From Delphinus delphis (taxonomy: Eukaryota > Chordata > Mammalia > Artiodactyla > Delphinidae), in contig NC_082683.1 of assembly GCF_949987515.2 (NCBI RefSeq), forward strand, positions 123,528,582 through 123,592,581: DNA of 64,000 nucleotides, read 5' to 3'. This document shows, piece by piece, positions 50,573 through 62,299 of the stretch. A program made the translations under genes and the position numbers. How positions within the stretch are numbered: position 1 is the stretch's first letter; every line of letters begins with the position of its first letter. The notes under the pieces were generated by a model, which saw only the letters and a program-made list of their open reading frames with translations, ran no database searches and was not told the DNA's origin.

Positions 50573-52575
50573 AGTTCTTGTTCTTACTGTACAAGAACCG
50601 GCACCGGCACAAAAAGTGGTCCACAGTGCCCTCTGGTGGTCAATCATAACATAATGGGGACAATCTGCACATTCAATTATAAAGTAATCTGCAGCACCTT
50701 CCGTGAAAAAGTGGTTCACTCCACTGTGATAATTGGATCTTACCTGAATACAAATGTTTTTACATGGTACCAAATGATTAAGAGAAAACTCACAATAACT
50801 GGGTAAAGGGAGAAATACAGATAGACACTCTCAACCTAATTCTATCACAAGGTACCTTGGCACCCAAGGCCCTGAGGGAAGATCCTTGACAAAGGCTGCA
50901 TTCTGGCCAATCCCCAAATTTTAAGACATGATGAGCTGTTTACCAATAGGAAAGAGTCAAATTGTTCATTTTCAGCTTTGAAGCAGCCAGAAGTTGATTA
51001 TAAAATAAAAACACAAAAGGGTTTCAACAGTGGACAGTGAAAAAACATGTAATAAATATTAACATCTCTGCATAAGAAAATAAATCCAACATATTTCATG
51101 AAAATAATGCTTTTAATTATTAATGCCTCGAATAAGAAACCTACTCTACCAAGTTTAAGATACATCATTTTTCTTAAAGAGAAGCTGTTTGCTCGATTTC
51201 AGGTAAGTTCATTTTGTAGTCTTCAAACTCATATTCAACTTCCTCTCTCTTAGCCATTTAAGGATTCAGTTGCTTGACTCCTGACACAGCTCTTTATGAA
51301 GGATCTCATACAGTCTTCTGAAATCATGTATATAGGTAATAAAAGCAAACAGTTTTTTCCCTTCTGAAGAAATGTGATTTCTTTTCTAAAAGTCACGTTG
51401 TTTTCCCTCTGATGACATGATTTAGGTAGTAACAGCATTAGAAGCCATTTAGAGATCTGAAGCAGTTGAGGAAGGCTTAGTTTGTTGTTGAGAGTAGCAT
51501 TAGAAAAAAAGCTAGAGAGAGTGGTTGGGAGATGGATTTGGGCCCTGGTTTAAACTGGTCTATGTCTGCGTTAACTTAACTTAGAAAAGAACACCAGAAA
51601 CAATTTACACACAAAATCCCCTCCTTTCTTTTCTTTCTTCGCAATCCCATTTTGGGGCAAAAAAAAAAAAAAGTGTGCTTGTGTCTCTGTATTTTGAGTG
51701 GAGGAAACTAATTATACAGTGTCCACCTAGCTGGGGAAATCAAATTCAGAAAATTTTATGAACTTCCTTGATTAAATCAAATTCAGGAAGTTTTATGAAC
51801 TTCCTTTGTTCTAGATAATTATCACTTTAGACTTCAAAAGCTTTTTTTAAACTTCTTTATAAGAAATAGTCTTGCCCTGTGTTGTTGGATCAACAACACC
51901 CAGGACTGTCAGACACAAATGGACCATGAGTGGGATGCTCCACTTGTGTTTCATCACTGTTTGTTTGTCTTGGCAAGATTTATTCAGGTGCACTGTAACA
52001 GGAGCCAAGCCCTTAATACAGGCTAAGGCAGCAGCCGTGGAGGCATGACACCTCTCCCCAGCACAGTGGTTTTCAGTAATTAAAAACACGTACTTGAGTA
52101 CTTTGAAATGCCAATGGGCAATCTAAAACTGGTACCCACGCCTCTTTAAGGAGCACCATTGGCAAACTATTTGGAATTGATGGAACAAAACTTCTTTGAT
52201 CATAATGAATGACATGTCTCTGAAAATGGCTTCAAAATACTAAAATATATATAAATATATCCAGCAATCTCATCTTCCAAGAAATGCAGTAACAATCCAT
52301 CTCAATTCTGTAAACATGCAAGCAAGGAAAGAAAACTGTCTAATATTCTGGGAAACTTTCCATAAAGAAACATTAAGCGCTTTAAGTCTGCATGAAACTT
52401 CCTAAGAAACTTCGCACATGAGGTTAAATTCGCCACATGCTGCTTCACCTAGAGAGGGGAAGAGAGGGGAAGAAAAATTATGTCATTAAACTGAGTTGAC
52501 AAATCATAAAAGTTAATTCATTCTAGGGAAGGACTAGAGAAACTTCTGATCTGAAAGTTTAAGATCTCAAGTTAA
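50573..52575. other. Repeat-poor unique stretch
   Basis: About 2 kb with no repeat family recognised apart from a 37-bp tandem duplication at 51737-51810. A short minus-strand frame at 51174-51257 is rich in acidic residues; significance unknown. Confidence 0.45.
51737..51810 (+). repeat. 37-bp tandem duplication
   Basis: 'aaatcaaattcag' recurs at 51737 and 51774, each followed by a version of 'ttttatgaacttcctt'. Two units with a few mismatches. Confidence 0.85.
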
Positions 52576-52577
52576 TT

Positions 52578-52609
52578 TCAGTCACTTTAGTGTACTAAAG
52601 AATCATCTG
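52578..52609 (+). mobile_element. MER5A, left part (split by the 10.8-kb insert)
   Basis: 'ttcagtcactttagtgtact' followed by 'aaagaatcatctg' matches the start of MER5A (hAT-Charlie). The element resumes at 63426. Confidence 0.75.
52597..52609 (+). repeat. Target-site duplication, left copy
   Basis: 'aaagaatcatctg', identical to 63413-63425. The implied bottom-strand nick (CTTT/AG) is an acceptable L1 endonuclease site. Confidence 0.9.
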
Positions 52610-53528
52610 GGAGAGGAACCAAGATGGCAGAGTAGAAGAACATGCTCTCACTCCCTCCTGCGAGAACACCAGAATCACAACTACCTGCTGGACAATCATC
52701 GACAGGAAGACACTGGAACTGACCAAAAAAGATACCGCACATCCAAAGACAAAGGAGAAGCCACAACGAGACGGTAGGAGGGGCGCAATCACAGTAAAAT
52801 CAAATCCCATAACGGCTGGGCGGGTGACTCACAGACTGGAGAACACTTATACCACAGAAGTCCACCCACTGGAGTGAAGGTTCTGAGCCCCACGTCAGGC
52901 TTCCCAACCTGGGGGTCCGGCAATGGGAGGAGGAATTCCTAGAGAATCAGACTGTGAAGCCTAGTGGGAACTGATTGCAGGACTTCGACAGGACTGGGGG
53001 AAACAGAGACTCCACTCTTGGAGGGCACACACAAAGTAGTGTGTGCATCGGGACCCAGGGGGAGGATCAGTGACCCCAGGGGAGACTGAACCAGACCTAC
53101 CAGCTAGTGTTGGAGGGTCTCCTGCCGAGGCGGGGGGGTGGGGTGGGGTGGGGGCTGTGGCTCACTGTGGGGACAGGAACACTGGCGGCAGTTCTGGGAA
53201 GTACTCCTTGGTGTGAGCCCTCCCAGAGTCTGTCATTACCCCCACCAAAGAGCCCGGACAGGCTCCAGTGTTGGGTTGCCTCAGGCCAAACAACCAACAG
53301 GGAGGGAACCCAGCCCCACTCATCAGCAGTCAAGTGGATTAAAGTTTTACTGAGCTCTGCCCACCAGAGCAACAGCCAGCTCTACCCAACCACCAGTCCT
53401 ACCCATCAGGAAACATACACAAGCCTCTTAGATAGCCTCATCCACCAGAGGGCAGACAGCAGAAGCAAGAAGAACTACAATTCTGCAGCCTATGGAAAGA
53501 AAACCACATTCACAGAAAGACAGACAAG
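52610..53528 (+). promoter_or_regulatory. L1 5' UTR / internal promoter region
   Basis: Starts with 'gagaggaaccaagatggcag', whose 'caagatggc' is a YY1-type site found at the start of many L1 promoters. It is GC-richer than the ORFs and contains a G-rich run at 53130-53157. By family knowledge this region drives sense transcription and often antisense transcription. Present activity is unknown. Confidence 0.7.
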
Positions 53529-54489
53529 ATGAAAAGGCAGAGGACTATGTACCAGATGAAGGAACAAGGTAAAACCCCAGAAAAACAACTAAATGAAGTG
53601 GAGATGGGCAACCTTCCAGAAAAAGAATTCAGAATAATGATAGTGAACATGATCCAGGACCTCGGAAAAAGAATGGAGGCAAAGATCGAGAAGACACAAG
53701 AAATGTTTAACAAAGACCTATAAGAATTAATGAACAAACAAACAGAGATGAACAATACAATAACTGAAATGAAACCTACACTAGAAGGAATCAATAGCAG
53801 AATAACTGAGGCAGAAGAACGGATAAGTAACCTGGAAGACAGAATGGTGGAATTCACTGCTGTGGAACAGAATAAAGAAAAAAGAATGAAAAGAAATGAG
53901 GACAGCCTAAGAGACCTCTGGGACAACATTAAATGCAACAACATTCGCATTATACGGGTCCCAGAAGGAGAAGAGAGAGAGAAAAGGACCAGAGAAAATA
54001 TTTGAAGAGATTATAGTCGAAAACTTCCCTAATATGGGAAAGGAAATAGCCACCTAGGTCCAGGAAGCGCAGCGAGTCCCATACAGGATAAACCCAAGGA
54101 GAAACACATCAAGACACACAGTGATCAAATTGGCAAAAATTAAAGACAAACAAAAATTATTGAAAGCAGCAAGGGAAAAAGGAGAAATAACATACAAGGG
54201 AACTCCCATAAGGTTAACAGCTGATTTCTCAGCAGAAACTCTACAAGCCAGAAGGGAGTGGCATGATATACTTAAAGTGATGAAAGGGAAGAACCTACAA
54301 CCAAGATCACTCTACCCAGCAAGGATCTCATTCAGATTCGATGGAGAAACCAAAAGCTTTACAGACAAGCAAAAGCTAAGAGAATTCAGCACCACCAAAC
54401 CAGCTCTACAACAAATGCTAAAGGAACTTCTCCAAGTGGGAAACACAAGAGAAGAAAAGGACCTACAAAAACAAACCCAAAACAATTAA
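53529..54489 (+). pseudogene. L1 ORF1 (RNA-binding protein), broken
   Basis: Starts MKRQRTMYQMKEQGKTPEKQ. The N-terminal coiled-coil heptads run through ITEAEERISNLEDRMVE (about 53790-53850), followed by the RRM-like segment (RDLWDNIKCNNIRIIRVPEG) and the C-terminal domain (VMKGKNLQPRSLYPARISFR). Lesions: an in-frame TAA at 53721-53723, a frameshift near 53995, and an in-frame TAG at 54055-54057. In active L1s this protein trimerises and coats L1 RNA; this copy cannot make it whole. Confidence 0.92.
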
Positions 54490-54493
54490 GAAA

Positions 54494-57400
54494 ATGGTCA
54501 CAGGAACATACATATCGATAATTACCTTAAACGTGAATGGATTAAATGCTCCAACCAAAAGACACATGCTTGCTGAATGAATACAGAAACAAGACCCATA
54601 TATATGCTGTCTACAAGAGACCTACTTCAGACCTAGGGACACATACAGACTGAAAGTGAGGGGATGGAAAAAGATATTCCATGCAAATGGAAATCAAAAG
54701 AAAGCTGGAGAAGCTATACTCATATCAGATAAAGTAGACTTTAAAATAAAGAATGTTACAAGAGACAAGGAAGGACACTACATAATGATCAAAGGATCAA
54801 TCCAAGAAGAAGATATAACAATTATAAATATATATGCACCCAACATAGGAGCACCTCAATACATAAGGCAACTGCTAACAGCTGTAAAAGAGGAAATCGA
54901 CAGTAACACAATAGTGGGGGACTTTAACACCTCACTTACACCAATGGACAGATCATCGAAAATGACAATAAATAAGGAAACAGAAGTTTTAAATGACACA
55001 ATAGACCAGATAGATTTAATTCATATTTATAGGACATTACATCCAAAAACAGCAGATTACACTTTCTTCTCAAGTGCACATGGAACATTCTCCAGGATAG
55101 ATCACGTCTTGGGTCACAAATCAAGCCTCAGTAAATTTAAGAAAACTGAAATCATATCAAGCATCTTTTCCGACCACAACACTATGAGATTAGAAATGAA
55201 TTAAAGGGAAAAAAACGTAAAAAACACAAACACATGAGGGCTAAACAATATGTTACTAAATAACCAAGAGTTCACTGAAGAAATCAAAGAGGAAATCAAA
55301 AAATACCTAGAGACAAATGACAATGAAAACACAACGATCCAAAACCTATGGGATGCAGCAAAAGCAGTTCTAAGAGGGAAGTTTATAGCTATACAAGCCT
55401 ACCTCAAGAAACAAGAAAAATCTCAAATAAACAATCTAACCTTACACCTAAAAGAACTAGAGAAAAAAGAACAAACAAAACCCAAAGTTAGCAGAAGGAA
55501 AGAAATCATCAAGATCAGAGCAGAAATAAATGAAATAGAAACAAAGAAAACAATAGCAAAGATCAATAAAACTAAAAGCTGGTTCTTAGAGAAGATAAAC
55601 AAAATTGATAAACCATTAGCCAGATTCACCAAGAAAAAGAGGGAGAGGACTCAAATCAATAAAATTAGAAATGAAAAAGGAGAGGTTACAACAGACATTG
55701 CAGAAATACAAAGCATCCTAAGAGACTACTACAAGCAACTCTATGACAATAAAATGGACAACCTGGAAGAAATGGACAAATTCTTAGAAAGGTATAACCT
55801 TCCAAGACTGAATCAGGAAGAAACAGAAAATATGAACAGACCAATCACAAGTAATGAAATTAAAACTGTGATTAAAAATCTTCCAGCAAACAAAAGTCCA
55901 GGACCAGATGGCTTCACAGGTGAATTGTATCAAACATTTAGAGAAGAGTTAACACCCATCCTTCTCAAACTCTTCCAAAAAATTGCAGAGGAAGGAACAC
56001 TCCAAAAACTCATTCTATGAGGCCACCATCACCCTGATAGCAAAACCAGACAAAGATACTACAAAAGAAGAAAATTACAGACCAATATCACTGATGAATA
56101 TAGATGTAAAAATCCTCAACAAAATACTAGCAAACAGAATCCAACAACACATTAAAAGGATCATACACCATGATCAAGTGGGATTTATCTCAGGGATGCA
56201 AGGATTCTCCAATATACGCAAAGCAATCAATGTGATACATCATATTAACAAACTGAAGGGAAAAAAACATATGATCATCTCAACAGATGCAGGAAAAGCT
56301 TTTGACAAAATTCAACACCCATTTATGATAAAAACTCTCCAGAAAGTGGGCAGAGAGGGAACCTACCTCAACATAATAAAGGCCATATATGACAAACCCA
56401 CAGCAAACATCATTCTCAACGGTGAAAAGCTGAAAGCATTTCCTCTAAGATCAGGAATGAGACAAGGATGTCCACTCTCACCACTATTATTCAACATAGT
56501 TTTGGAGGTCCTAGCCATGGCAATCAGAGAAGAAAATGAAATAAAAGGAATACAAATTGGAAAAGAAGAAGTAAAACTGTCATTGTTTGCAGACGACATG
56601 ATACTATACATAGAGAATCCTAAAGATGCCACCAGAAAACTACTAGAGCTAATCAATGAATTTGGTAAAGTTGCAGGATACAAAATTAATGCACAGAAAT
56701 CTCTTGCATTCCTATACACTAATGATGAAAAGTCTGAAAGAGAAATTATGGAAACACTCCCATTTACCATTGCAACAAAAAGAATAAAATACCTAGGAAT
56801 AAACCTACCTAGGGAGACAAAAGATCTGTCTGCAGAAAACTGTAAGACCCTGATGAAAGAAATTAAAGATGATACCAACAAATGGACAGATATACCATGT
56901 TCTTGGATTGGAAGAATCAATATTGTGAAAATGACTATACTACCCAAAGCAATCTACAGATTCAATGCAATCCCTATCAAATTACCAATGGCATTTTTTA
57001 CAGAACTAGAACAAATTATATTTAAATTTGTATGGAGACACAAAAGACCCCGAATAGCCAAAGCAGTCTTGAGGGAAAAAAACGGAGCTGGAGGAATCAG
57101 ACTTCCTGACTTCAGACTATACTAAAAAGCTACTGTGATCAAGACAATATGGTACTGGCACAAAAACAGAAACATAGATCAATGGAACAACATAGAAATC
57201 CCAGAGATAAACCCACACACCTATGGTCAACTGATTTATGACAAACGAGGCAAAGATATACAATAGAGAAAAGACAGTCTCTTCAATAAGTGGTGCTGGG
57301 AAAACTGGACAGCTACATGTAAAAGAATGAAATTAGAACACTCCCTAACACCATACACAAAAATAAACTCAAAATGGATTCGAGACCTAAATTAAGACTG

Positions 57401-58303
57401 GACAGTATAAAACTCTTATAGGAAAACATTGGAAGCACACTCTTTGACATAAATCACAGCAAGATCTTTTTTGATCCACCTCCTAGAGTAATGGAAATAA
57501 AAACAAACAAATGGGACCTAATGAAACTTCAATGCTTTTGCATAGCAAAGGAAACCATAAACAAGACTAAAAGACAACCCTCAGAATGGGAGAAAATATT
57601 TGCAAATGAATGAACGGACAAAGGATTAATCTCCAAAATATATAAACAGCTCATGCAGCTCAATGTTAAAGAAGCAGGCAACCCAATCCAGAAATGGGCA
57701 GAGGACCTGGGTGGACATTTCTCCAAAGAAGACATACAGATGGCCAAGAAGCACATGAAGGGTTGCTCAACATCACTGATTATTACAGAAATGCAGATCA
57801 AGGCTACAATGAGGTATCACCTCACACCAGTTGGAATGGGCATCATCAGAAAATCCACAAACAACGGGTGCTGGAGAGGGTGTGGAGAGAAGGGAGCCCT
57901 CTTGCACTGTTGGTGGGAATGTGGATTGGTTCGGCCACTGTGGAGAACAGTGTGGAGGTTCCTTAAAAGACTAGAAATAGAATTACCATATGATCCAGCA
58001 ATCCCACTACTGGGCATATACCCAGAGAAGGCCATAATTCGAGAAGACACATGCACCCCAATGTTCATTGCAGCACTATTTGCAATGGCCAGGTCATGGA
58101 AGCAACCTAAATGCCCATTGACAGAGGAATGGATAAAGAAGATGTGGTACATATATAAAATGGAATATTACTCAGCCACCAAAAGGAACGAGATTGAGTC
58201 ATTTGTTGAGACATGGATGGATCTAGAGACTGTCATACAGAGTGAAGTAAGTCAGAAAGAGAAAAACAAATATCGTATATTAACGCATGTATGTGGAACC
58301 TAG
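54494..58303 (+). pseudogene. L1 ORF2 (endonuclease / reverse transcriptase), broken
   Basis: The start codon at 54494 opens the endonuclease domain (LNVNGLNAP; the CLQET catalytic Glu region; GDFNTSLTPMDR at about 54915; SDHN near 55175). The RT domain follows from about 55680, with catalytic FADD codons at 56586-56597. The C-terminal Cys-rich motif [18 protein letters not shown] is at about 57869-57924. Lesions seen: TGA 54578-54580, TAA 55202-55204, TGA 55235-55237, a one-base insertion near 55999 shifting the frame, TAA 57123-57125, TAG 57264-57266, a second shift before 57600, and TGA 57611-57613. Most stops are single-base changes of Trp or Tyr codons, as expected for neutral decay. Confidence 0.93.
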
Positions 58304-59228
58304 GAAAATGGTATAGATGAACCGGTTTGCAGGGCAGAAGTTGAGACACAGATGTAGAGAACAAATGTATGGACGCCAAGGGGGGAAAACCGCAGTGGGG
58401 TAGGGATGGTGGTGTGCGGGATTGGGCTATTGGGATTGACATGTATACACTGATGTGTATAAAATTGATGACTAATAAGAACCTGCAGTATAAAAAAAAA
58501 ACAAAGAAACAACTAATACTAAACTTTCTTTGGGTTATTTGTATGGAAATATGTTAATATAAATGTTTCAGACATTACATGAAATTTCTAAAAATCTTAT
58601 ATGTTCTGGTATAATGTTATAAGTCATAATTCTAGTAATTACTTTAAAATGTATATCTCAGAAATAACTAAATTTCCTTGTCAATTGCATTATTATGAAC
58701 TTTCATCAAATCTTTAACCATGGTCATTTTTAAGTCTTTTGTCATTTACAGACAGTTCTGGGTGTACTCTGATGCTTTTGCAAAAATGTTCCTATAAAAG
58801 GCTTTCATCTTCAAGGAATTCATGGAAAAGACTCTGACAAGTACAGGTTTCTGGTAACTGACTATACTGCTGAACTGAATGAATAAGCATTTTCAGAACT
58901 CTAATGGAAAACTGATGAATTCATAAAAGTGCTAACAAAAGATCAAGATGAAAAAATAATTACATGGGACTGAGTGAACTGATGAGGATGATTTTAATTT
59001 TTGTGACTTTCTGTTTGAATAAAAAAAAAAACCCCACAAGGACTCAGAGGCAAAAAATATACAAATCAATTTTCACTGCAAAGTAAAGGAGCTGTTACAG
59101 TGGAGGATTCCTGGACTGAATGTCAATATTATGACATACTGTGAGTGTGTTTTGTGTTTGGTAATTGCAATCATTGTTGCGGTCATCCATTTACAATGCT
59201 TGGTGTCAGTTTATTTATCTCTTGTAAA

Positions 59229-59234
59229 AATAAA
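59229..59234 (+). other. Polyadenylation signal in the transduced segment
   Basis: AATAAA in 'gtaaaaataaaatacagcg', followed about 20 nt later by 'gaacaacaacaacaaaaaaa', an A-rich run that looks like a fossil poly(A) tail. Confidence 0.55.
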
Positions 59235-59275
59235 ATACAGCGTGTGTTTGTGTGAACAACAACAACAAAAAAAGA

Positions 59276-59390
59276 TGAGAAACTGAGGCTCGAAGTCACA
59301 GAGCAATTAGTTCATACAGTTAGGACTGTAGCTTATTGATCTCTGACTCCAAAGCTCAGGCACTTTTGACTAAGCCATACTAGCTCTACA
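59276..59390 (-). mobile_element. MIR fragment (antisense)
   Basis: 'agatgagaaactgaggctcg', 'aagtcacagagcaattagtt' and 'ctccaaagctcaggcac' are reverse-complement MIR. It begins directly after the A-rich run at 59255-59273. Confidence 0.7.
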
Positions 59391-59880
59391 TTCCATTCTC
59401 AAAATATCTTCCATTTATATAGATCATGTAACATGTTCACACCACATACAGGCGACTGTGTGTATACACATTACATCAGTGTTCTTCTTTCCTTAAGCAT
59501 GGCCTTCTCTCTCATCACATTCTGATGAGGAGGCATCTTTTGGAAGATGTGGTCTATAATGGCTAGACTGCAGCTTGCAGCTGAAGCCAAGTGAGGTGTC
59601 AGCTGTGTGTCGGCAGAGCTTATGCCCCATACAACATACACCAATTTATGCTGCCCTAGAGATAATAACAGGCAGACTACAGAAATAAGTAGCTATCTTC
59701 CTCTCATTATGTGTTGTGGGTGGATAAACCGTAAACAATATTTCCTTCATTTGCAAGTTGTAAATGCAACAGATGGGGAAATTTCTGTTAATAGAGTATT
59801 AGAAGCCTTACGTATCTCTATTTTGTTTGTAAATACAATCTTGTTCTGAATCACAGTGATTTTCTGCCAGTCTGGGTGTG
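59390..59880. other. Unassigned part of the transduced segment
   Basis: No repeat or gene was recognised. A plus-strand frame of 80 codons at 59607-59849 has no family resemblance. Confidence 0.4.
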
Positions 59881-59884
59881 GTGG

Positions 59885-60330
59885 ACATTACTAGGCCTCC
59901 TCAGTATCCATGTCCTCTCCATTTCCAGACACACAGAGACCATACTTCCCAGTCCCCACATGCATTAGGAAGGGCCACGGTACTTGTCTGGCCAATGAGC
60001 TGTAAGCAGAAGCAGTGCGTGTGTGGCTTCTAGAACAAAGTAACTTAGTTCCAGATGGGTAAGCTTTCAGAACTTTTTTCTTGCCACAGCCATTGTGGAA
60101 GCCTGTGTTAACATGGAGGTTCCACAGGGTCCACAGAGACCAGACTGCGGAGCCAACCAACACACAGAGGATAATTGTCCTGGAGAACTGCCCAAATCCA
60201 TGGCAGAATTTGCATAAATAAAAATAAACCTTTGACTTTTGTTTTCTTAAGCCACTGAAATTTAAATGTCATCTCTTAACAACGTAAGAGACATAACTTG
60301 GACCCTCCTGACTAACGCTGTGGGTGAGGT
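59885..60330 (+). mobile_element. LTR-like repeat fragment
   Basis: 'tggccaatgagctgtaagca', 'gataattgtcctggagaact', 'gttttcttaagccactgaaa' and 'gaccctcctgactaacgctg' resemble the distal part of an old ERV/MaLR-type LTR. The terminal motif 'taagccactgaaat' is the strongest sign. Confidence 0.45.
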
Positions 60331-60369
60331 CATTTCACTGATACCATAAAATAGCATACACATCCTTCT

Positions 60370-60700
60370 GTTCTAATCCAAAGTAACATATGCATTTTAA
60401 TCTCATACTCAACGTCTTCTACAAACTGGCCCAAACCTACCTTCTGAAATTACCTTCTACCATCCTCCAAGTGAAACTAAACACCATTCTTTGACCCCAT
60501 CTCACAATTCCTTGCTCTTTTTTTAAATCTATGTCGTTCCCTTGCCTAGCATACTGTCTCTTCCTTTCACACATACCAAATTGCTATCTTTAAAAGGCCC
60601 AACTCATATGCTAACTCTTCCAACGAAACCTTCCCTAATCCCACTATGCTGAAGTGATTTCTCCTTCCTTCAGATTTTCATATTTCTTGCTGCTCCTTCT
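60370..60700 (+). mobile_element. L2 3' fragment
   Basis: 'ggcccaactcatatgctaac', 'ccaacgaaaccttccctaat' and 'tgctgaagtgatttctcctt' fit the conserved L2 3' region in sense orientation. Confidence 0.65.
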
Positions 60701-60704
60701 AACT

Positions 60705-61260
60705 GTATATTTTGTATTATGCTTATTTTACACATAACATTAGTTTCAGGTGCACAGCCATAAAGATTTGAAATATGTATGTATAGTAAAATGATTACCC
60801 AGGCTACTTAATTTCTAACACTGCACAGTTATGTTTTTTTTCTTGTGATAAGAACTTTTAAGATCTACTCTCTTAGCAACTTTCAAACATACAACACAGT
60901 ATTATTAACTATAGTCACCATTCTGTACATTATATCCTCATGACTTATTTTATAACTGGAAGTTTGTACTTTTTGACCCCCTTCACCCATTTCACCCACC
61001 CCCGCCCACCTCCCACCTCTGGCAACCACCAATCTGTTCTCTGTATCTGTGAGTTCAGGGTTTGGGGTTTTTTCAAATTTTTTATTTCTATTTTTAGATT
61101 CCACAAATAAGTGAGATCATACAGGACTTGTCTTTCTTCGTCTGATTTTTTTCACTTAACGTAATGCCCTCAAGGTCCAGCCATGTTGTAGCAAATGGCA
61201 AGATTCCCTTCTTCTTTATGACTGACTAATATTCATACATATGTCAAATCCTTTGCCTGT
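60705..61260 (-). mobile_element. L1M 3' UTR (antisense)
   Basis: 'cattagtttcaggtgcacag', 'taactatagtcaccattctg', 'ggaagtttgtactttttgac' and 'aatgccctcaaggtccagcc' are reverse-complement L1M 3' end. It is paralogous to 62325-62780 and 37190-37420. Confidence 0.8.
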
Positions 61261-61525
61261 TTTTTAACTGAATTAACTATATTTTTATTGTTGAATTATA
61301 TACTGTAAGGTTTTAATGTGTCTTGCCGGAACTCTTTTTCTATTACTAGAGTAGGTTATTTTTACTATATGTTTTTAAATGGCATTTATGACACATACAG
61401 TTTTGTAACTTGCTTTTTAAACTTAATATATTGTGATCATCTTTACATGTCTATGTCTAATTACATCACTTCCAATGACTGCTTTACGGTTCATTATATG
61501 AATGTTCCATAATCTAAAATCTAAT

Positions 61526-61557
61526 GCTTTTTTTTTTAAACATCTTTATTGGAGTAT
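61526..61557 (-). mobile_element. Ultra-short L1 insertion (about 32 bp)
   Basis: T-run, then 'aaacatctttattggagtat', the reverse complement of the last ~20 nt of young L1 ('actccaataaagatgttt'). It is bracketed by an exact 'aaaatctaat' duplication at 61516-61525 and 61558-61567. Confidence 0.8.
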
Positions 61558-61584
61558 AAAATCTAATACTTTAAATTAAAGTCC

Positions 61585-61845
61585 ATGGGACTTTCCTGGT
61601 GGTCCAGTGGCTAAGATTCTGTGCTCCCAATGCAGGGGGCCCGGATTCTATCCCTAGTCAGGGAACTAGATCCCACATGCTGCAACTAAGAGTTAGCATG
61701 CCACAACTAAAGATCCCACATGCCACAACTATAGTTCCCACATGCTACAATGAAGATCGTGCACATAGCAACTAAAGATCCCACATGCCACAACTAAGAC
61801 GCAGCGCAGCCATATAAATAATAAATAAATATTAAAAAAAAAAAG
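61585..61845 (+). mobile_element. CHR-family SINE, diverged type
   Basis: Head 'gggactttcctggtggtcca', 'ggattctatccctagtcagg', then repeated 'ccacatgc(c/t)acaac' modules and A-tail. Target duplication not resolved. Confidence 0.88.
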
Positions 61846-61851
61846 TTTAGG

Positions 61852-62200
61852 GATTCCTTGGTGGCACAGTGGTTAAGAATCTGCCTGCCTATGCAGGGGA
61901 CAGGGGTTCGAGCCCTGGTCTGGGAAGATTCCACATGCCGCAGAGCAACAAAGCCCGTGTGCCACAACTACTGAGCCTGTGCTCTAGAGCCCGCAAGCCA
62001 CAACTACTGAAACCGCGAGCCACAACTACTGAGCCCAAGCGCCACAACTACTGAAGCCCACATGCCTAGAGCCTGTGCTCTGCAATAAGAGAAGCCACTG
62101 CAATGAGAAGCCCACACACTGCAATGAAGAGTAGCCCCGCTCACCGCAACTACAGAAAGCCCACACAGCAACAGACCCAGCACAGCCAAGGAAAAAAAAA
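61852..62200 (+). mobile_element. CHR-family SINE, long form
   Basis: Head 'gggattccttggtggcacag', repeated 'gccacaactactga' modules, tail 'cagcacagccaaggaaaaaa'. It inserted just after the A-tail of the previous SINE; 'agtttag' and 'agatttag' on the two sides hint at a duplication. Confidence 0.9.
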
Positions 62201-62299
62201 AAAAAGATTTAGATTTAAATACGGGATTTATTTAAAAGGAAAAGAAAAGAACGCCACACTGCATCTATATTTTTGAACACTTATACAATCACTTCTTTT

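Larger units (their letters stand above)
52610..58497 (+). mobile_element. Full-length L1, inactive
   Basis: A complete L1 in order: 5' UTR (52610-53528), ORF1 (53529-54489), a 4-nt spacer, ORF2 (54494 to about 58303), a short 3' UTR with 'gatgactaataagaacctgc', and A-rich 'tataaaaaaaaaa' at about 58490. The start 'gagaggaaccaagatggcag' is the usual L1 5' terminus, so it is not truncated. Both ORFs carry several stops and frameshifts, so it cannot move on its own. It has no target duplication immediately after its own A-run; the matching one lies 4.9 kb further right. Confidence 0.93.

Noticed and set aside
51181..51206. Strong plus-strand splice donor 'cag|gtaagt' at 51200-51207 as proof of an exon
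   Set aside because: No matching upstream acceptor with an open frame was found; single strong donors occur often by chance in AT-rich DNA.
56363..56947. A 194-codon minus-strand frame inside the full-length L1
   Set aside because: Antisense shadow of ORF2 reverse-transcriptase codons; the same shadow appears over the truncated copy at 34344-34769.
58498..58512. 'aaagaaacaacta' just after the L1 A-run as the L1's own right target duplication
   Set aside because: It matches the left duplication 'aaagaatcatctg' at only 10 of 13 positions, whereas the copy at 63413-63425 is exact and rejoins MER5A.
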